Source: WHSW01 sp963729075 (GTDB taxonomy: Bacteria; Actinomycetota; Thermoleophilia; Solirubrobacterales; 70-9). Taken from it: DNA of 64,000 bases. Under the pieces are notes generated by a model that worked only from the letters and a program-made list of their open reading frames with translations, was not told where the DNA came from and searched no databases. Positions within the stretch are counted from its first letter, which is position 1. Each line of letters starts with the position of its first letter. The position numbers and the translations under genes are program-made. The stretch is from assembly GCA_963729075.1 (NCBI GenBank), contig CAVSMU010000010.1:1-64000 (forward strand), read 5' to 3'. Positions 9,569-18,587 of the stretch are shown here, in pieces.

Positions 9569-9614
9569 GCGACCGGCGGCTAAGGCGCGGGGCCCGCGTC
9601 AGCGCCCTTCCGAT

Positions 9615-9976
9615 CTATGGGAACGCCGACTTCGGGGGGCGATATGCGCAGTGCCACGCATGCGGGAAGAGCTCGCCCGTGCTCACGCTCAGCTCGCCGT
9701 GAAGCTGGCCGTGGCAGAACCGGTCGGCCTCCGCCGCATCGTCTGGGGCGATGGGGTTCGCAAACCCGCAGTCCAAGGTAAATGGAGGATCCATGTCGAG
9801 CCCCCCGCCCTGGGAGAAGCACAGGTCCATGCCCTTCTGGAGCTTCTTCTCGAAGCACCGTCGGTGGCGCTCGCCGAGCCAACACCGCTCGTGAATACGA
9901 CTGCCGCGGCCAGAAGCGCGAGCGGGAGTTTCCAACGCCGTCCCTGGCCGGTGCGGATTGCGGTCAGTGGTCGCAT
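9615..9976 (-). pseudogene. Possible small secreted protein, one frameshift
   Basis: An ATG at 9976 opens a clear signal peptide (WKLPLALLAAAVVFTS, ending SASA) that then runs into nonsense. Shifting frame near 9855 gives a plausible mature part with four cysteines (MDLCFSQGGGLDMDPPF, LDCGFANPI, ADRFCHGQL, AWHCAYRPP) and a stop at 9615. A Sec-exported polypeptide of about 120 residues with two possible disulfides would result. No family recognised. It may be a real gene with one sequencing error, a decayed gene, or chance. The remainder of the stretch 9569-10091 shows nothing else. Confidence 0.35.
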
Positions 9977-10091
9977 GTCATGACACCTCCCGAGCAGAGC
10001 GTTTGTACGAACCTAAACGATCCACAGACCTCCGCGGACCAGACGGCCACGAGCAGGAATCTGCACCCCAGAGCCATAATCGGAGGGACCC

Positions 10092-10164
10092 GGGCCGGTA
10101 GCTCAGTGGGTAGAGCAGCGGACTCATAATCCGTAGGGCGGTGGTTCGAATCCACCCCGGCCCA
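10092..10164 (+). tRNA. tRNA with CAT anticodon (elongator Met, or Ile2)
   Basis: Acceptor GGGCCGG (10092-10098) pairs with CCGGCCC (10157-10163), D stem GCTC/GAGC, anticodon loop CTCATAA with CAT at 10125-10127, T arm GGTGG-TTCGAAT-CCACC, discriminator A. CCA is not encoded. The loop is not of initiator type; whether it is Met or lysidine-modified Ile2 cannot be decided with certainty by eye. Confidence 0.9.
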
Positions 10165-10260
10165 CATAGAAGCCCTGCTCAGGACGGGGTTCCTGGATCC
10201 GTATCGTGTGTACTTCCAATGGGGGAACGGCGGCATACGGGGAGCGCGCCGGTCATCCGC

Positions 10261-11498
10261 ATGTCGGCCCGTGGCACGTTGCGGCTCGCGGTTGTCGTCG
10301 CAGCGCTGATCGCTGTCGGCGGGGATATCGGACCCGGCGCAGGCGAGGACCGCGGCTGACCCCGGCGCTGGTGTTGCGGCGACCGCTCCCGCTCCAGAGC
10401 TCACCGGGCTCGCGGCGTCGGTGCTCACGCGCCCGAGCGCCGTGCGGGGCACCGATGGCAGCCTCCATATCGCCTATGAGCTCGTGCTCACGAACGCGAC
10501 GGATTTCGTAGCCGAGGTCGAGCAAGTCGAGGTTCTCGATGCCAAGACCGACCGAGTGCTGCTCTCGCTTGCCGGAGATGCACTGTCCTCGAGGATGAGG
10601 CACGGTGGGAGTGCCGCCAAGCCCCACGACCCAGCTCGCCCCCTCGGGTTCGGCGGTCGTCTGGCTCGACGTAGTGGTGCGACGGAAGGCGGACCTGCCC
10701 AACGTCCTGGAGCATCGCATCTTGAGCTCGATCCGCCCCCCGGCGGGCGAGGAACCGATCCAGTTCACGAGCCTGGTCGCTCGCGTCCCGCTCGCCGCCG
10801 GACCGCCATTGAGGCTCGGGCCGCCCGTACGCAGCGGCATCTGGGGGGCGGGCGAGGGATGCTGCGACAACGACACACATCACCGTCGGGGGCTGCTCGT
10901 CGTCAACGGCGACGAGGTCGTCCCGCAACGCTTCGCCATCGATTGGATGAGGCTCGACGAGCAGCATCGGGCATGGATCGGGGACCCCCACCAGTTGTCC
11001 AGCTACCTCAGCTACGGACAGCCCCTGATCGCCGCCGCTGCCGGGAAGGTTGTGATCGCCCGCGACGGCTTTCCGAATCAACCGCCGCCGGACAATCCGA
11101 CGCCGCCACCGTTCGCCGACCTCCCCGGCAATCGCGTCGTGCTGCGCGTCGGGCCGGGGACATACCTGCTCTACGCACACATGAAGCCGGGCTCCGTCCG
11201 AGTCCGCGTCGGAGAGCGCGTTCGCCGCGGTCAGCTGTTGGGCAAGCTCGGTAACAGCGGCAACTCGGCCACACCACACCTCCACCTCCAGGTCCAGGTC
11301 AGGCCCAGTTTCGCCAGCGACGGCCTGCCGTTCGTCTTCGAGCGCTTCCGCTTCCTGGGCCAGATCACGAGCCCGGACCTCTCGGACGAGATCCTCGGCC
11401 TGCGGCCCGACGGACAGCTGCCCTTTGCCCCGGCCAGTAATCCGGGGACACGCCGCAACCAGATGCCGCTTGATCGCAGTGTCGTGCGATTTCCCTGA
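10261..11498 (+). pseudogene. Secreted M23 family metallopeptidase, two frameshifts
   Basis: The ATG at 10261 starts a signal peptide (LRLAVVVAALIAVGG). A shift near 10325 leads to DPAQARTAADPGAGV and a beta-rich domain (GSLHIAYELVLTNATDF, VEVLDAKTDRVLL). A second shift near 10600 continues as VGVPPSPTTQLAPSGSAV to the C-terminal LytM/M23 domain, open to 11498: AAAGKVVIARDGFP, LLYAHMKPGSVRVRVGE, LGKLGNSGNSATPHLHLQV. The AHMKPGS, GNSG and HLHLQ motifs are those of M23 zinc peptidases that cleave peptidoglycan cross-bridges. The first zinc ligand usually in an H(x)nD motif is not obvious, so it may be a non-catalytic relative. Placed 96 nt after a tRNA. Confidence 0.7.
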
Positions 11499-11616
11499 CG
11501 CGAGCCCGGGTCGGAGCTGAGCGTTTACCGAGCGGCGGCCCGAGCTCCGCAATTCGGGACGCAACTATCTCCAGCTCACACCATCACTCAAACCACGCCT
11601 GCCGTATTCTGGGCGT

Positions 11617-12054
11617 GTGGTCACGGTGCTGATCGTGATCGGTGTCCTAGCCTTCCTGCTCGTCGACGCCTACATCCTCCTCCGCGTGTTCCGGGGCCGC
11701 GCGAGCGCCGACGAGCTGGGCTCGCTGCCCGTGCCCGGGGAGGCGACGGTGACACTCTCGGCCGGGAAGGTAAAGCTCAGCTACCAGGAGTCCTACAAGG
11801 CATCCGGAGGCGAGGACCACATCGACTTCGGCGTCCCCAGCGCGCTCGAGGTGACCGTGACGTCGCCCTCGGGCGAGGAACTTGAGATCAAGGGACCCGG
11901 GTTCGGGGGCATGGGTGCCACCCTCGACACTGGCAGCAATTGGAGCCGCGCGCGGATCGGGACGGTCGAGGTCGCCGAGCCCGGGCCCTACACGATCACC
12001 GCCCACGGCGAGCTACAGGACCCGGTCGAGCCCCGGGTCCTGGTCGGCAGGTAG
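11617..12054 (+). CDS. Membrane-anchored hypothetical protein
   Basis: A 145-residue protein with one N-terminal transmembrane helix (TVLIVIGVLAFLLVDAYILL) and a soluble beta-rich domain of about 110 residues (ATVTLSAGKVKLSYQES, ALEVTVTSPSGEELEI, GPYTITAHGEL). The domain may be immunoglobulin-like. No catalytic motif. GTG start at 11617 has TATTCT six nt upstream. The following gene runs on the other strand and ends 12 nt away. Family not recognised. Confidence 0.7.
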   Translation: MVTVLIVIGVLAFLLVDAYILLRVFRGRASADELGSLPVPGEATVTLSAGKVKLSYQESYKASGGEDHIDFGVPSALEVTVTSPSGEELEIKGPGFGGMGATLDTGSNWSRARIGTVEVAEPGPYTITAHGELQDPVEPRVLVGR

Positions 12055-12066
12055 GTGGTCGTCCGC

Positions 12067-14289
12067 CTATGCGCGCCGCGGTACCCCTCGTCGTCCAAGT
12101 TCCGATCTGGACGTCGTGCCTCGAACCCTCGCCCGTCTGAATTGCGTCGCGAGATCCGCCGCCGAGTGCCGCCAGCCGATGAAGGCTCCGACTGCGTAGA
12201 TGAGGAGTAGGGCGTTGACCCCGGACACCACACCGGTGAGCTCGTGCCCGTCGATCACGCTGAAGGTGCCGCCGAGGAGCAGCATGAAGCTCAGTAGATA
12301 GGGCAGCGCAACGTACAGCGCTGGGGCCGTCGTGCGGCCGGACACCTTCGGCGTGCGGAGAAACGGTGTAGCGCGGCCCGTGATCGCCTGCCAGATCGAC
12401 CGGGCCACGCCGCCCAGGTTCACGGGGACGAGCATCAGGTTCAGTGCGTAGACCCTCACAACGTCCCAAGCCCGGTAACCCGCCAGCCTGAGGTCATGGG
12501 TGTAGAGGCCGAAGTACGGCGCCGCCGTCAAGGGCAGCCACACGTTGGCGTACCAGTCCGCGAACGGAACGAAGAACAGCACGACCAGGCCGATGTTCAC
12601 TGCGCTGATCGATACGAGGTAGTGGAAGCGCATCAACGCGTGAATGGCCCGGGGCCGTTCGGAGCGGCGCATGATGATGCGCATCAGCCTGGGCACGATC
12701 AAAAGCCCGCCGTTGGCCCACCGGCGCCGCTGCACCACCAGGGATCCGAAGTCAGCCGGCGTGGCGCTGTATGAGAGGCGGGCCGGATAGTTGAACAGAC
12801 CCCAGCCTCGGTGCACGAGATCGACACTCGACTCGGTGTCCTCGATCACGGTGCGGTCCTGGATGTATCGCGGGACGTGGATGCCGGTTTGCTTCTCACG
12901 GACAGCTGTCGCAATGTCCTCAAGGGCTCGCTTCCGCAGAAGCGCATTGGCCCCCACCCAAAATGTCGCCCCATGGGCTGTGAAGCCTTGGTGAATCACA
13001 TACTGGATATCCGTGGTCGCACCCGCAACCCGCTCGATGCTGCGTGGCGCGTCCGGGATGGCGCTGTATGGAGTCTGGGCGACGGCGATCCGCGAGTTCT
13101 CCTCGCGCTCCAGGAAATGAACGAGCCGCACCATGTAGCGTGGCTCGAGCAGGCTGTCCGCATCGAGCGTGAGCACGTAGTCGGTGTCGGGGACGTCGAA
13201 TCCGGCGGCCGTCCCCGGCGCGGCCCGGAGGACCAGACCGCGCCGCGTGGGCTTCTCCACCAACCGGCGCCCCATGAGGGCGATATAGCTGTTCAGGTTC
13301 ATCGCCTTGTTCGGGGCGTGGGAGAGGTTTGCGTAACGCTTGCGCTCGAAGCTCGTCACCTCGGCCGTGAACAGCCGAGCCAGCTCGCGATAGCTCCGGA
13401 GGATCGCCTCCTCGGCCGGATAATCGGCCTCAGCTCTCACCCTGTCGCGAAGCGACGCCGCCATTTGCGCATGGCGCTTGGCGGGCTCGCGTAGGTTCAT
13501 CTCCTCAAACAGGGCGCGCGCGTGGTCCGCGCCGTGGGCCGAGTCCGCCTGGCCTCCGAACCACATGGAGGCACGCATATAGAGATAGGCGAGCTCCGCG
13601 GTAGCGTCTCGACGGTCGAGCCGACCCTCAGTTGCTCGCCGTTCAGCTCGGCGAGCTGCCCGCGCGAACGGCTCTCGGGCCCAAGCAAGCTGCGCGTTGA
13701 TCGCCGCGGGCAACTCCCTCGCGGCCGCCAGCAAGCGCCTGTCCTCCGCGCTCGAGGGATTGGGAGGGTCGTCGATCAACAGCACGACGCGACGGTGTGG
13801 GTATTCCTGCAGCGCCGCCGAGAGAAGCGTCTGCCGCACGACCTCCGGCTCCTCCTTGTAGGACGGCACCAGCACGGTCACGGTTGCATCGCTCTGCGCG
13901 GCGAATCTCCTCAGCTCGTCGGCGCCGGCATGCGGGTACCGGGCCCGGCGCCGCATGTAGCCGAGCCGGGACAGGATGTAAACGAACCCGCCGTAGACCA
14001 GGAAGCTCACGATCAGCAGGAAGACGACCGCGGCAACCAAGCCGAGCGGGGTTCGCCAGCGGTCCTCCAGCGTCGCTCCGAAGGTGACGAGGAAGCCGCC
14101 GAACGCCAGGAGCGTGAGGATCAGAGCGGCGCCTGAGATCCACGTCTCGACCTCGAGGCGGCGGTGGTCCATCTCGTCATCCGGGCGGCGGCTCGGCGTC
14201 GGGATCGTGCGCAGCTCGGTGCCCGAGTGCGCCGCCTCGCTGCAGACCCTTTCTTTGAAGTAGCTCTGTCGCTCGGGTGGGTCGGCCAT
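12067..14289 (-). CDS. Membrane GT2 glycosyltransferase, cellulose-synthase-like
   Basis: A 740-residue processive-type family 2 glycosyltransferase. Two N-terminal membrane helices (residues about 50-105) precede the catalytic domain with VTVLVPSYKEEPEVV, the second aspartate motif TLDADS near 373, EDTESS near 483 and the QRRRW motif near 518. At least five C-terminal membrane helices follow. DXD, TED-like (here EDTE) and QxxRW together define the cellulose/chitin/hyaluronan synthase group. An insertion of about 150 residues lies between the nucleotide-binding part and the DXD motif. It probably polymerises and exports an extracellular polysaccharide, but no partner genes are next to it. ATG 14289 used; ATG at residue 40 is an alternative start. 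Confidence 0.85.
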   Translation of the reverse strand: MADPPERQSYFKERVCSEAAHSGTELRTIPTPSRRPDDEMDHRRLEVETWISGAALILTLLAFGGFLVTFGATLEDRWRTPLGLVAAVVFLLIVSFLVYGGFVYILSRLGYMRRRARYPHAGADELRRFAAQSDATVTVLVPSYKEEPEVVRQTLLSAALQEYPHRRVVLLIDDPPNPSSAEDRRLLAAARELPAAINAQLAWAREPFARAARRAERRATEGRLDRRDATAELAYLYMRASMWFGGQADSAHGADHARALFEEMNLREPAKRHAQMAASLRDRVRAEADYPAEEAILRSYRELARLFTAEVTSFERKRYANLSHAPNKAMNLNSYIALMGRRLVEKPTRRGLVLRAAPGTAAGFDVPDTDYVLTLDADSLLEPRYMVRLVHFLEREENSRIAVAQTPYSAIPDAPRSIERVAGATTDIQYVIHQGFTAHGATFWVGANALLRKRALEDIATAVREKQTGIHVPRYIQDRTVIEDTESSVDLVHRGWGLFNYPARLSYSATPADFGSLVVQRRRWANGGLLIVPRLMRIIMRRSERPRAIHALMRFHYLVSISAVNIGLVVLFFVPFADWYANVWLPLTAAPYFGLYTHDLRLAGYRAWDVVRVYALNLMLVPVNLGGVARSIWQAITGRATPFLRTPKVSGRTTAPALYVALPYLLSFMLLLGGTFSVIDGHELTGVVSGVNALLLIYAVGAFIGWRHSAADLATQFRRARVRGTTSRSELGRRGVPRRA

Positions 14290-14455
14290 TGCCCCTTCGC
14301 AGGCCCGCCCTCTGTGATCGCGATACCAGCCGAGCCGTAGCTCAGCTCTCGGTCAGATTCGGCGCGTTGGGGTGATGACCTCCGTGAGCGCCGGAGGCCG
14401 TGGAGGGCGGAGCGATCCATGCCCAACGCGACGCTGGCGCGGTAAGGTCAGCCGC

Positions 14456-15163
14456 ATGGCGCATGCAGCTCCGCGCGCGGACACGGAGCGCGACAGCAGG
14501 CGCCCCGTGCGCATGGGGCTGGCGGTCGTCGGTGTCTGTTTGGTCATCGCGCTCGGGGTTGCTCTCTACGGCGGCTACGGCCCGGACGATTGGGCGTGGA
14601 CCGGGTTCGAGCATGCCCAACTCTGGGACTGGCTGCACGTGCTGCTGTTGCCGATCGCCTTCGGGGCGGTGGCGATTCTGATCCGCGCCAAGGAGCTGGG
14701 CGCGTGGCGCGCCGTCATCGGCGGGGCGTGCCTCGGCCTGTTCATCGCAGTGGTCATCGCCGGCTATACGGTCCCGTGGGACTGGACCGGCTTCGTCGGC
14801 AACACCGTGTGGGACTGGCTCGAGCTGGTCCTGCTGCCCCTGACGCTCTCGATCCTGGCCGGGTTCCAGTTCGACGTCCGCGCGGTGAGGGGACATCACC
14901 TGTTTTTCATCAGCGCGTTCGTAGTCTCGATCGCCGTCCTCGCCATCGGCGGCTACACGCAGGGCTGGGACTGGACGGGATTCGAGGGCAACACGCTGTT
15001 CGACTGGCTGGAGCTGCTCTTCCTGCCGGTCGTGATCCCGCTGGTCGTGATCCCGCTCGTGGTCGCGCTCCGGCAGCACCTCCACCACGAGGAGCCGGCG
15101 GAGGGCGAACCGGCCGGCGCCGGAGCCGAGCCTGGTGCGGAACCGTCCGGGCGCGCTGGGTAG
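14456..15163 (+). CDS. Polytopic membrane protein with three internal repeats
   Basis: A 235-residue integral membrane protein with about six helices. It carries three copies of a motif of about 25 residues: DWAWTGFEHAQLWDWLHVLL, then DWTGFVGNTVWDWLELVLLP, then DWTGFEGNTLFDWLELLFLP. Each is preceded by a GGY or AGY loop and followed by a helix, so the protein looks built from three helix-turn-amphipath units. The C-terminal tail is Glu/Ala/Gly-rich. Start is ATG 14456; earlier in-frame codons have no start context. The cellular role is unknown. It faces away from the GT2 gene; the 166-nt space between holds no gene. Confidence 0.75.
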   Translation: MAHAAPRADTERDSRRPVRMGLAVVGVCLVIALGVALYGGYGPDDWAWTGFEHAQLWDWLHVLLLPIAFGAVAILIRAKELGAWRAVIGGACLGLFIAVVIAGYTVPWDWTGFVGNTVWDWLELVLLPLTLSILAGFQFDVRAVRGHHLFFISAFVVSIAVLAIGGYTQGWDWTGFEGNTLFDWLELLFLPVVIPLVVIPLVVALRQHLHHEEPAEGEPAGAGAEPGAEPSGRAG

Positions 15164-15203
15164 CTCCCGAGCGCGAACGCCCGGCCTCAGAAAGCCACGA
15201 CGG

Positions 15204-15575
15204 CTAGGCGAAGGGGATCGTCCGGTCGAGCGCGGTGAGCCTGAACATGTCGGCGACGTAGCCCTTGCCGCGGGTGACGCGAAGCCGGTCTCCGGTTCGC
15301 TCCGCCCGCCGGGTCGCTCGGAGGATCACCCGGAGACCGGTCGAGTCGATGAAGCGAAGCTCGTCGACGTCGAGCAGGATTCGGGTGGCGTCGCTCGCCT
15401 CCGCCTCCAGCAGCGCCGCGTCGAGTTGCTCGGAGTTGCCGAGGTCGAGCTCGCCGCTGAGCCGGATCGTCCAGGTGTCCTTCTCCCGGGCCGCATCGAT
15501 TCGCAGACCCTTCTGCCCGCTGGATTCTCCAGAACTGGTCACCGGGCCAGGCTCACCTCGTGTGGACCCTCTCAC
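15204..15575 (-). CDS. STAS-domain anti-sigma factor antagonist
   Basis: A 123-residue single STAS domain (SpoIIAA/RsbV type). Core: WTIRLSGELDLGNSEQLDAA, then ILLDVDELRFIDSTGLRVIL, where the Ser in DSTG is the usual phosphorylation site. Such proteins bind an anti-sigma kinase when dephosphorylated and free a stress sigma factor. The first 20 residues are low complexity, and a GTG at about residue 12 is an alternative start. No anti-sigma kinase is next door; the SpoIIE/HATPase protein at 54.2-55.4 kb is a candidate partner only by type. Confidence 0.85.
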   Translation of the reverse strand: MRGSTRGEPGPVTSSGESSGQKGLRIDAAREKDTWTIRLSGELDLGNSEQLDAALLEAEASDATRILLDVDELRFIDSTGLRVILRATRRAERTGDRLRVTRGKGYVADMFRLTALDRTIPFA

Positions 15576-15660
15576 GCGGAACCGCAGGAAAGCAAGCCCG
15601 CCGAGTGTTGATTCAGGTAGCGGAGCGCTCCGAGCACGCCGTTAGCGTGTTCGATCAGCA

Positions 15661-16623
15661 GTGAGGCGCGTCGCCAGAGGCACGCGGTACGGGCTCGCGG
15701 TGAGCGCCGCCGTGCTCCTCGCCCTGCCGGCGGCAGCCGGCGCCGCGCGGGGCAACGAGCTTCCCGGCGCGGGCCAGATCGAGCGTGCGACCGCTCGTTT
15801 CCTCGACCGCCACGCCGCGGCGCCCTCCCCGCCCGCGGCCCGGGTCTACCGCGGGCCGGCGGCCACGCCCCTGCTGCCGTCCAACCGCGTGGTCGCCCTG
15901 TACGGAGCCCCGCAGATGGGCCAGACGATCGTCGGGATGCGCTCGCCCGAGGGAGCGGCGAAGAGGCTCGAATCCGAGTCGGCCCCGTACGTCGAGCTCG
16001 GCGTCCGCCCGGTGACCGGCGCCTTCGACCTGGTGGCGGTGTTCGCGACCGCCGGCGGCGGACCCGATGGCCTGTATCGGACTCGTCAGGACGACGACGT
16101 GATCCAGATCTACCTCGATCAGGCCCGCGCCGTCGGGGCGCGCGTGATCCTCGACATCCAGCCGGGCCGCGCCTCGGTTCTCGACGAGTTGCGCGAGCTT
16201 CGCGAATGGGTCGTTCAGCCAGACGTCGACATCGCGATCGACCCGGAGTGGAACGTCGGCCGCCGCGGGATTCCCGGCCGGACCCCGGGCAAGATCAGCG
16301 CCGGCAAGGTCAATCGGGTCGCCCAGAGCATCGCGAGGATCGTGCGTGCGAACGGTCTGCCGCCAAAGCTCCTGCTCGTCCATCAGTTCCGGAAGGGCAG
16401 CGTCAACGGTCGAACCAGGATCAGGCAGCGGGCCGACGTGCAAACGCTCCTCAACTTCGACGGCATCGGCTCACCCGCCGCCAAGCGGCGCGGCTATGCC
16501 GACCTCTCGGTGCCCAGCCTCTTCGACGGCTTCTCGCTCTTCTACCGGCGCGACACGCCGCTGATGACGGCCTCGAGCGTGCTCGCGCTCGAACCCGAGC
16601 CCGACTTCCTGCTCTACCAGTAG
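15661..16623 (+). CDS. Secreted conserved hypothetical protein, probable TIM-barrel-like fold
   Basis: A 320-residue protein with a Sec signal peptide (YGLAVSAAVLLALPAAAGA, cleavage near residue 29). The mature part contains VVALYGAPQMGQTIVGM, a charged RTRQDDD region, VILDIQPGRASVLDEL, IAIDPEWNVG and KLLLVHQFRK. Alternating strands and acidic residues (DIQPG, DPEWN) suggest a barrel like a glycoside hydrolase. I recall similar secreted proteins in many actinobacteria but no assigned activity. GTG start 15661; a TAGCGT box lies 12 nt upstream. Convergent with the next gene. Confidence 0.75.
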   Translation: MRRVARGTRYGLAVSAAVLLALPAAAGAARGNELPGAGQIERATARFLDRHAAAPSPPAARVYRGPAATPLLPSNRVVALYGAPQMGQTIVGMRSPEGAAKRLESESAPYVELGVRPVTGAFDLVAVFATAGGGPDGLYRTRQDDDVIQIYLDQARAVGARVILDIQPGRASVLDELRELREWVVQPDVDIAIDPEWNVGRRGIPGRTPGKISAGKVNRVAQSIARIVRANGLPPKLLLVHQFRKGSVNGRTRIRQRADVQTLLNFDGIGSPAAKRRGYADLSVPSLFDGFSLFYRRDTPLMTASSVLALEPEPDFLLYQ

Positions 16624-16637
16624 CGGTCACGCCCTAC

Positions 16638-17057
16638 CTATCGACGTCGTCCGAGGAGCGAGCGGCGGCGCGAGCGCTCACGCGCCAGCCATCCGAAGCC
16701 GACCGCCATCGCGAGGTTGAACGCGCCGGCCAAGCGCAGCCCGCTCCGCGCCCCCGGCCGGCGGAAGGAATCCGAGCGCGACCAGACGATGTCGGTCGCC
16801 AGCTCCGTCCCGCGAAGCCAGGCGAGCGCCCACCAGTCCTCGGGTCGGTTGCGCCGCGCGGCGACCGCGTGCGCCGCCGCGAACGTGAGCCAGATCGGAC
16901 CGCAGCGCCGGAACAGGTGGCGGGCATCCGGGGAGGGCTCGTCGTGGCCGAGGGCGCGCAGGGTCGCGTCGGGGGCGAGCAACGTCCCGGTGCCGAGCGC
17001 GAGGTCGAAACCGATCAGGCCGCGGTTCGTTAGCCGCAGCGCATCCTCGACATCCAT
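16638..17057 (-). CDS. Small hypothetical membrane protein
   Basis: About 139 residues from the ATG at 17057 (DVEDALRLTNRGLIGFDL). Hydrophobic segments around GPIWLTFAAAHAVAA and LRLAGAFNLAMAVGFGWL suggest two or three membrane helices, with a very basic C-terminus. A longer version starting at 17132 is possible, but its extra residues look like leader sequence. No family recognised. Sits between convergent and divergent genes, so it is probably a single transcription unit. Confidence 0.55.
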   Translation of the reverse strand: MDVEDALRLTNRGLIGFDLALGTGTLLAPDATLRALGHDEPSPDARHLFRRCGPIWLTFAAAHAVAARRNRPEDWWALAWLRGTELATDIVWSRSDSFRRPGARSGLRLAGAFNLAMAVGFGWLARERSRRRSLLGRRR

Positions 17058-17176
17058 CTGCACATCTCCATGGCGACTGCCGGTACCCCCGGGGTTGGCA
17101 CGTTCCGGCGACGGTCGCTGATCCAACCACATCGACGATCCCGCTTGCAGCCGCGCGGCCCACGGAAGGGAAACCA

Positions 17177-18106
17177 GTGACCAGGGCGAAACAACCGGCC
17201 GTGACCAAGACCGCGACGAAGACCCGCCCCGCCACCCGCACCCGAAGCGCCGCCAACGGCAGCGGCCGCCGCGCCCCAGCCCGCCCCAACGGCAAGGCCC
17301 TCTCGACGTACATCACGGAGCGCTTCGATGAATTCTCGCGCTCCCAGAAGGACGTTGCCCGCTACATCGTCGACCACCTCGACGAGGCGGCGTTCCAGAC
17401 CGCGGAGGAGCTCGCGCGCCGCGCGAGCACCTCCTCCTCGACGGTCGTGCGCTTCTCCCAGGCACTCGGCTTCGAGGGGTACCCCGAGCTTCAGCAGGCG
17501 GCGATCGAGGAGTACCGCAGCCGGACGCCGGGCGAGGACTCCACCGCCCCGCTGTTCGACTTCGACCACTCCGAGTTCGAGGCCTCGCTGGCAGCGGACC
17601 ACGCCAACGTCGAGGAGACGGTCCGCAACCTCACCCGCGAGCAGGTCGAGGCCTGCGTCACCGCGCTGGCGAGAGCGAACCGGGTGATGATCGTGGGCCT
17701 CGACCAGCTCGCCTTCTTCGCCAGCTACATGCGCCACCTGCTGGCGCTGCTGGACATCCGGGCCGAGGTCGTGGCCAGCCCGCGCCAGGACTCCATCACC
17801 CGGCTCTCGCGGGTCGACGAGGACTCACTCGTGATCGCCTTCTCCGCCGGCCGCGCGCACCCGATCGTGGTCCGGGCGATGAAGCTCGCCAAGCACCGTG
17901 GCGCATCGACGATGGCAATCACCGACGCGACCCTGTCCGACATCGGCGAGCACTCCGACCTGACCCTCTATTACTCGTCCAACGGCCCGTCGTTCACCCG
18001 CTCGAACACCTCCCTGCTGGCGATCGTCCAGGCGCTCGCCCACGGTGTCTACGCCCGCGACAAGGGCGCGTACAAGGACCGTATCCGGGCGTTCAAGCTC
18101 AAGTAG
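17177..18106 (+). CDS. MurR/RpiR-family transcriptional regulator
   Basis: A 309-residue regulator. After a Lys/Arg/Ala-rich tail of about 40 residues comes an HTH_6 domain (SRSQKDVARYIVDHLDEAAF, ASTSSSTVVRFSQALGF) and then a SIS sugar-phosphate-binding domain (ANRVMIVGLDQLAFFASY, DSLVIAFSAGRAHPIVVRAM, ASTMAITDATLSDIG). The family senses phosphosugars. No sugar operon is adjacent; downstream is a SnoaL-like gene overlapping by one base and then pdxS. The basic N-terminal tail is longer than usual and may aid DNA binding. GTG start. Confidence 0.88.
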   Translation: MTRAKQPAVTKTATKTRPATRTRSAANGSGRRAPARPNGKALSTYITERFDEFSRSQKDVARYIVDHLDEAAFQTAEELARRASTSSSTVVRFSQALGFEGYPELQQAAIEEYRSRTPGEDSTAPLFDFDHSEFEASLAADHANVEETVRNLTREQVEACVTALARANRVMIVGLDQLAFFASYMRHLLALLDIRAEVVASPRQDSITRLSRVDEDSLVIAFSAGRAHPIVVRAMKLAKHRGASTMAITDATLSDIGEHSDLTLYYSSNGPSFTRSNTSLLAIVQALAHGVYARDKGAYKDRIRAFKLK

Positions 18107-18486
18107 TGCCCGCGCCCGCGGAGCTCGCTCGATCCTTCTTCGACGCCTACGCGCGCGGCGACCGTGAGGCGGCCGCAGCCCTCCTGGCGGACGACCTGAC
18201 CGCCTACGTCACCAACGCGAGCGGCGAGGCCGACGTCGTCTCCGGCCGCGACGACTACATGGCGCGCGTGCCCGACCTGCAATCGGCCGACGGCGCCATC
18301 GAGGTCACGCAGGTGCTGGAGATCGACGAGGAGCTCGTCCTGAGCATGGTCGAGATCCGCGCCAAGCGCGAGGGTCGGGAACTGCACAACTTCGCCGCCT
18401 TTCTCGCCCGGATCACGGGCGGTCGGATCGCCGACCTCTGGATGGTCGACGCCAGGCCGGCATTCAGCGACGAGTTCTGGTCCTGA
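18106..18486 (+). CDS. SnoaL-like / NTF2-like small protein
   Basis: A 126-residue cone-fold protein (ELARSFFDAYARGDREAAAA, ADDLTAYVTNASGEADVV, GRDDYMARV, VEIRAKREGRELHNFAAFL, GRIADLWMVDARPAF). The GTG start uses the last base of the RpiR stop, so the two are translationally coupled. Family members are enzymes, ligand carriers or inert binding domains; no catalytic residues can be assigned. It is less similar to the three paralogues near 48 kb, lacking their MSQENVE start. Confidence 0.75.
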   Translation: MPAPAELARSFFDAYARGDREAAAALLADDLTAYVTNASGEADVVSGRDDYMARVPDLQSADGAIEVTQVLEIDEELVLSMVEIRAKREGRELHNFAAFLARITGGRIADLWMVDARPAFSDEFWS

Positions 18487-18587
18487 GCTCCAGGTAGTAC
18501 AAGCTGGCCGCCGCGTACAAGCGCGCAGCGGGATTTCGTCGGTTCCTCGGGCCGAGGGTGGGCGGCGGTCTCGTATCCTTGGGCGCG

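Noticed and set aside
14325..14360. tRNA-like GAGCCGTAGCTCAGCTC near 14335
   Set aside because: Resembles a D arm, but no anticodon arm, T arm or acceptor partner follows.
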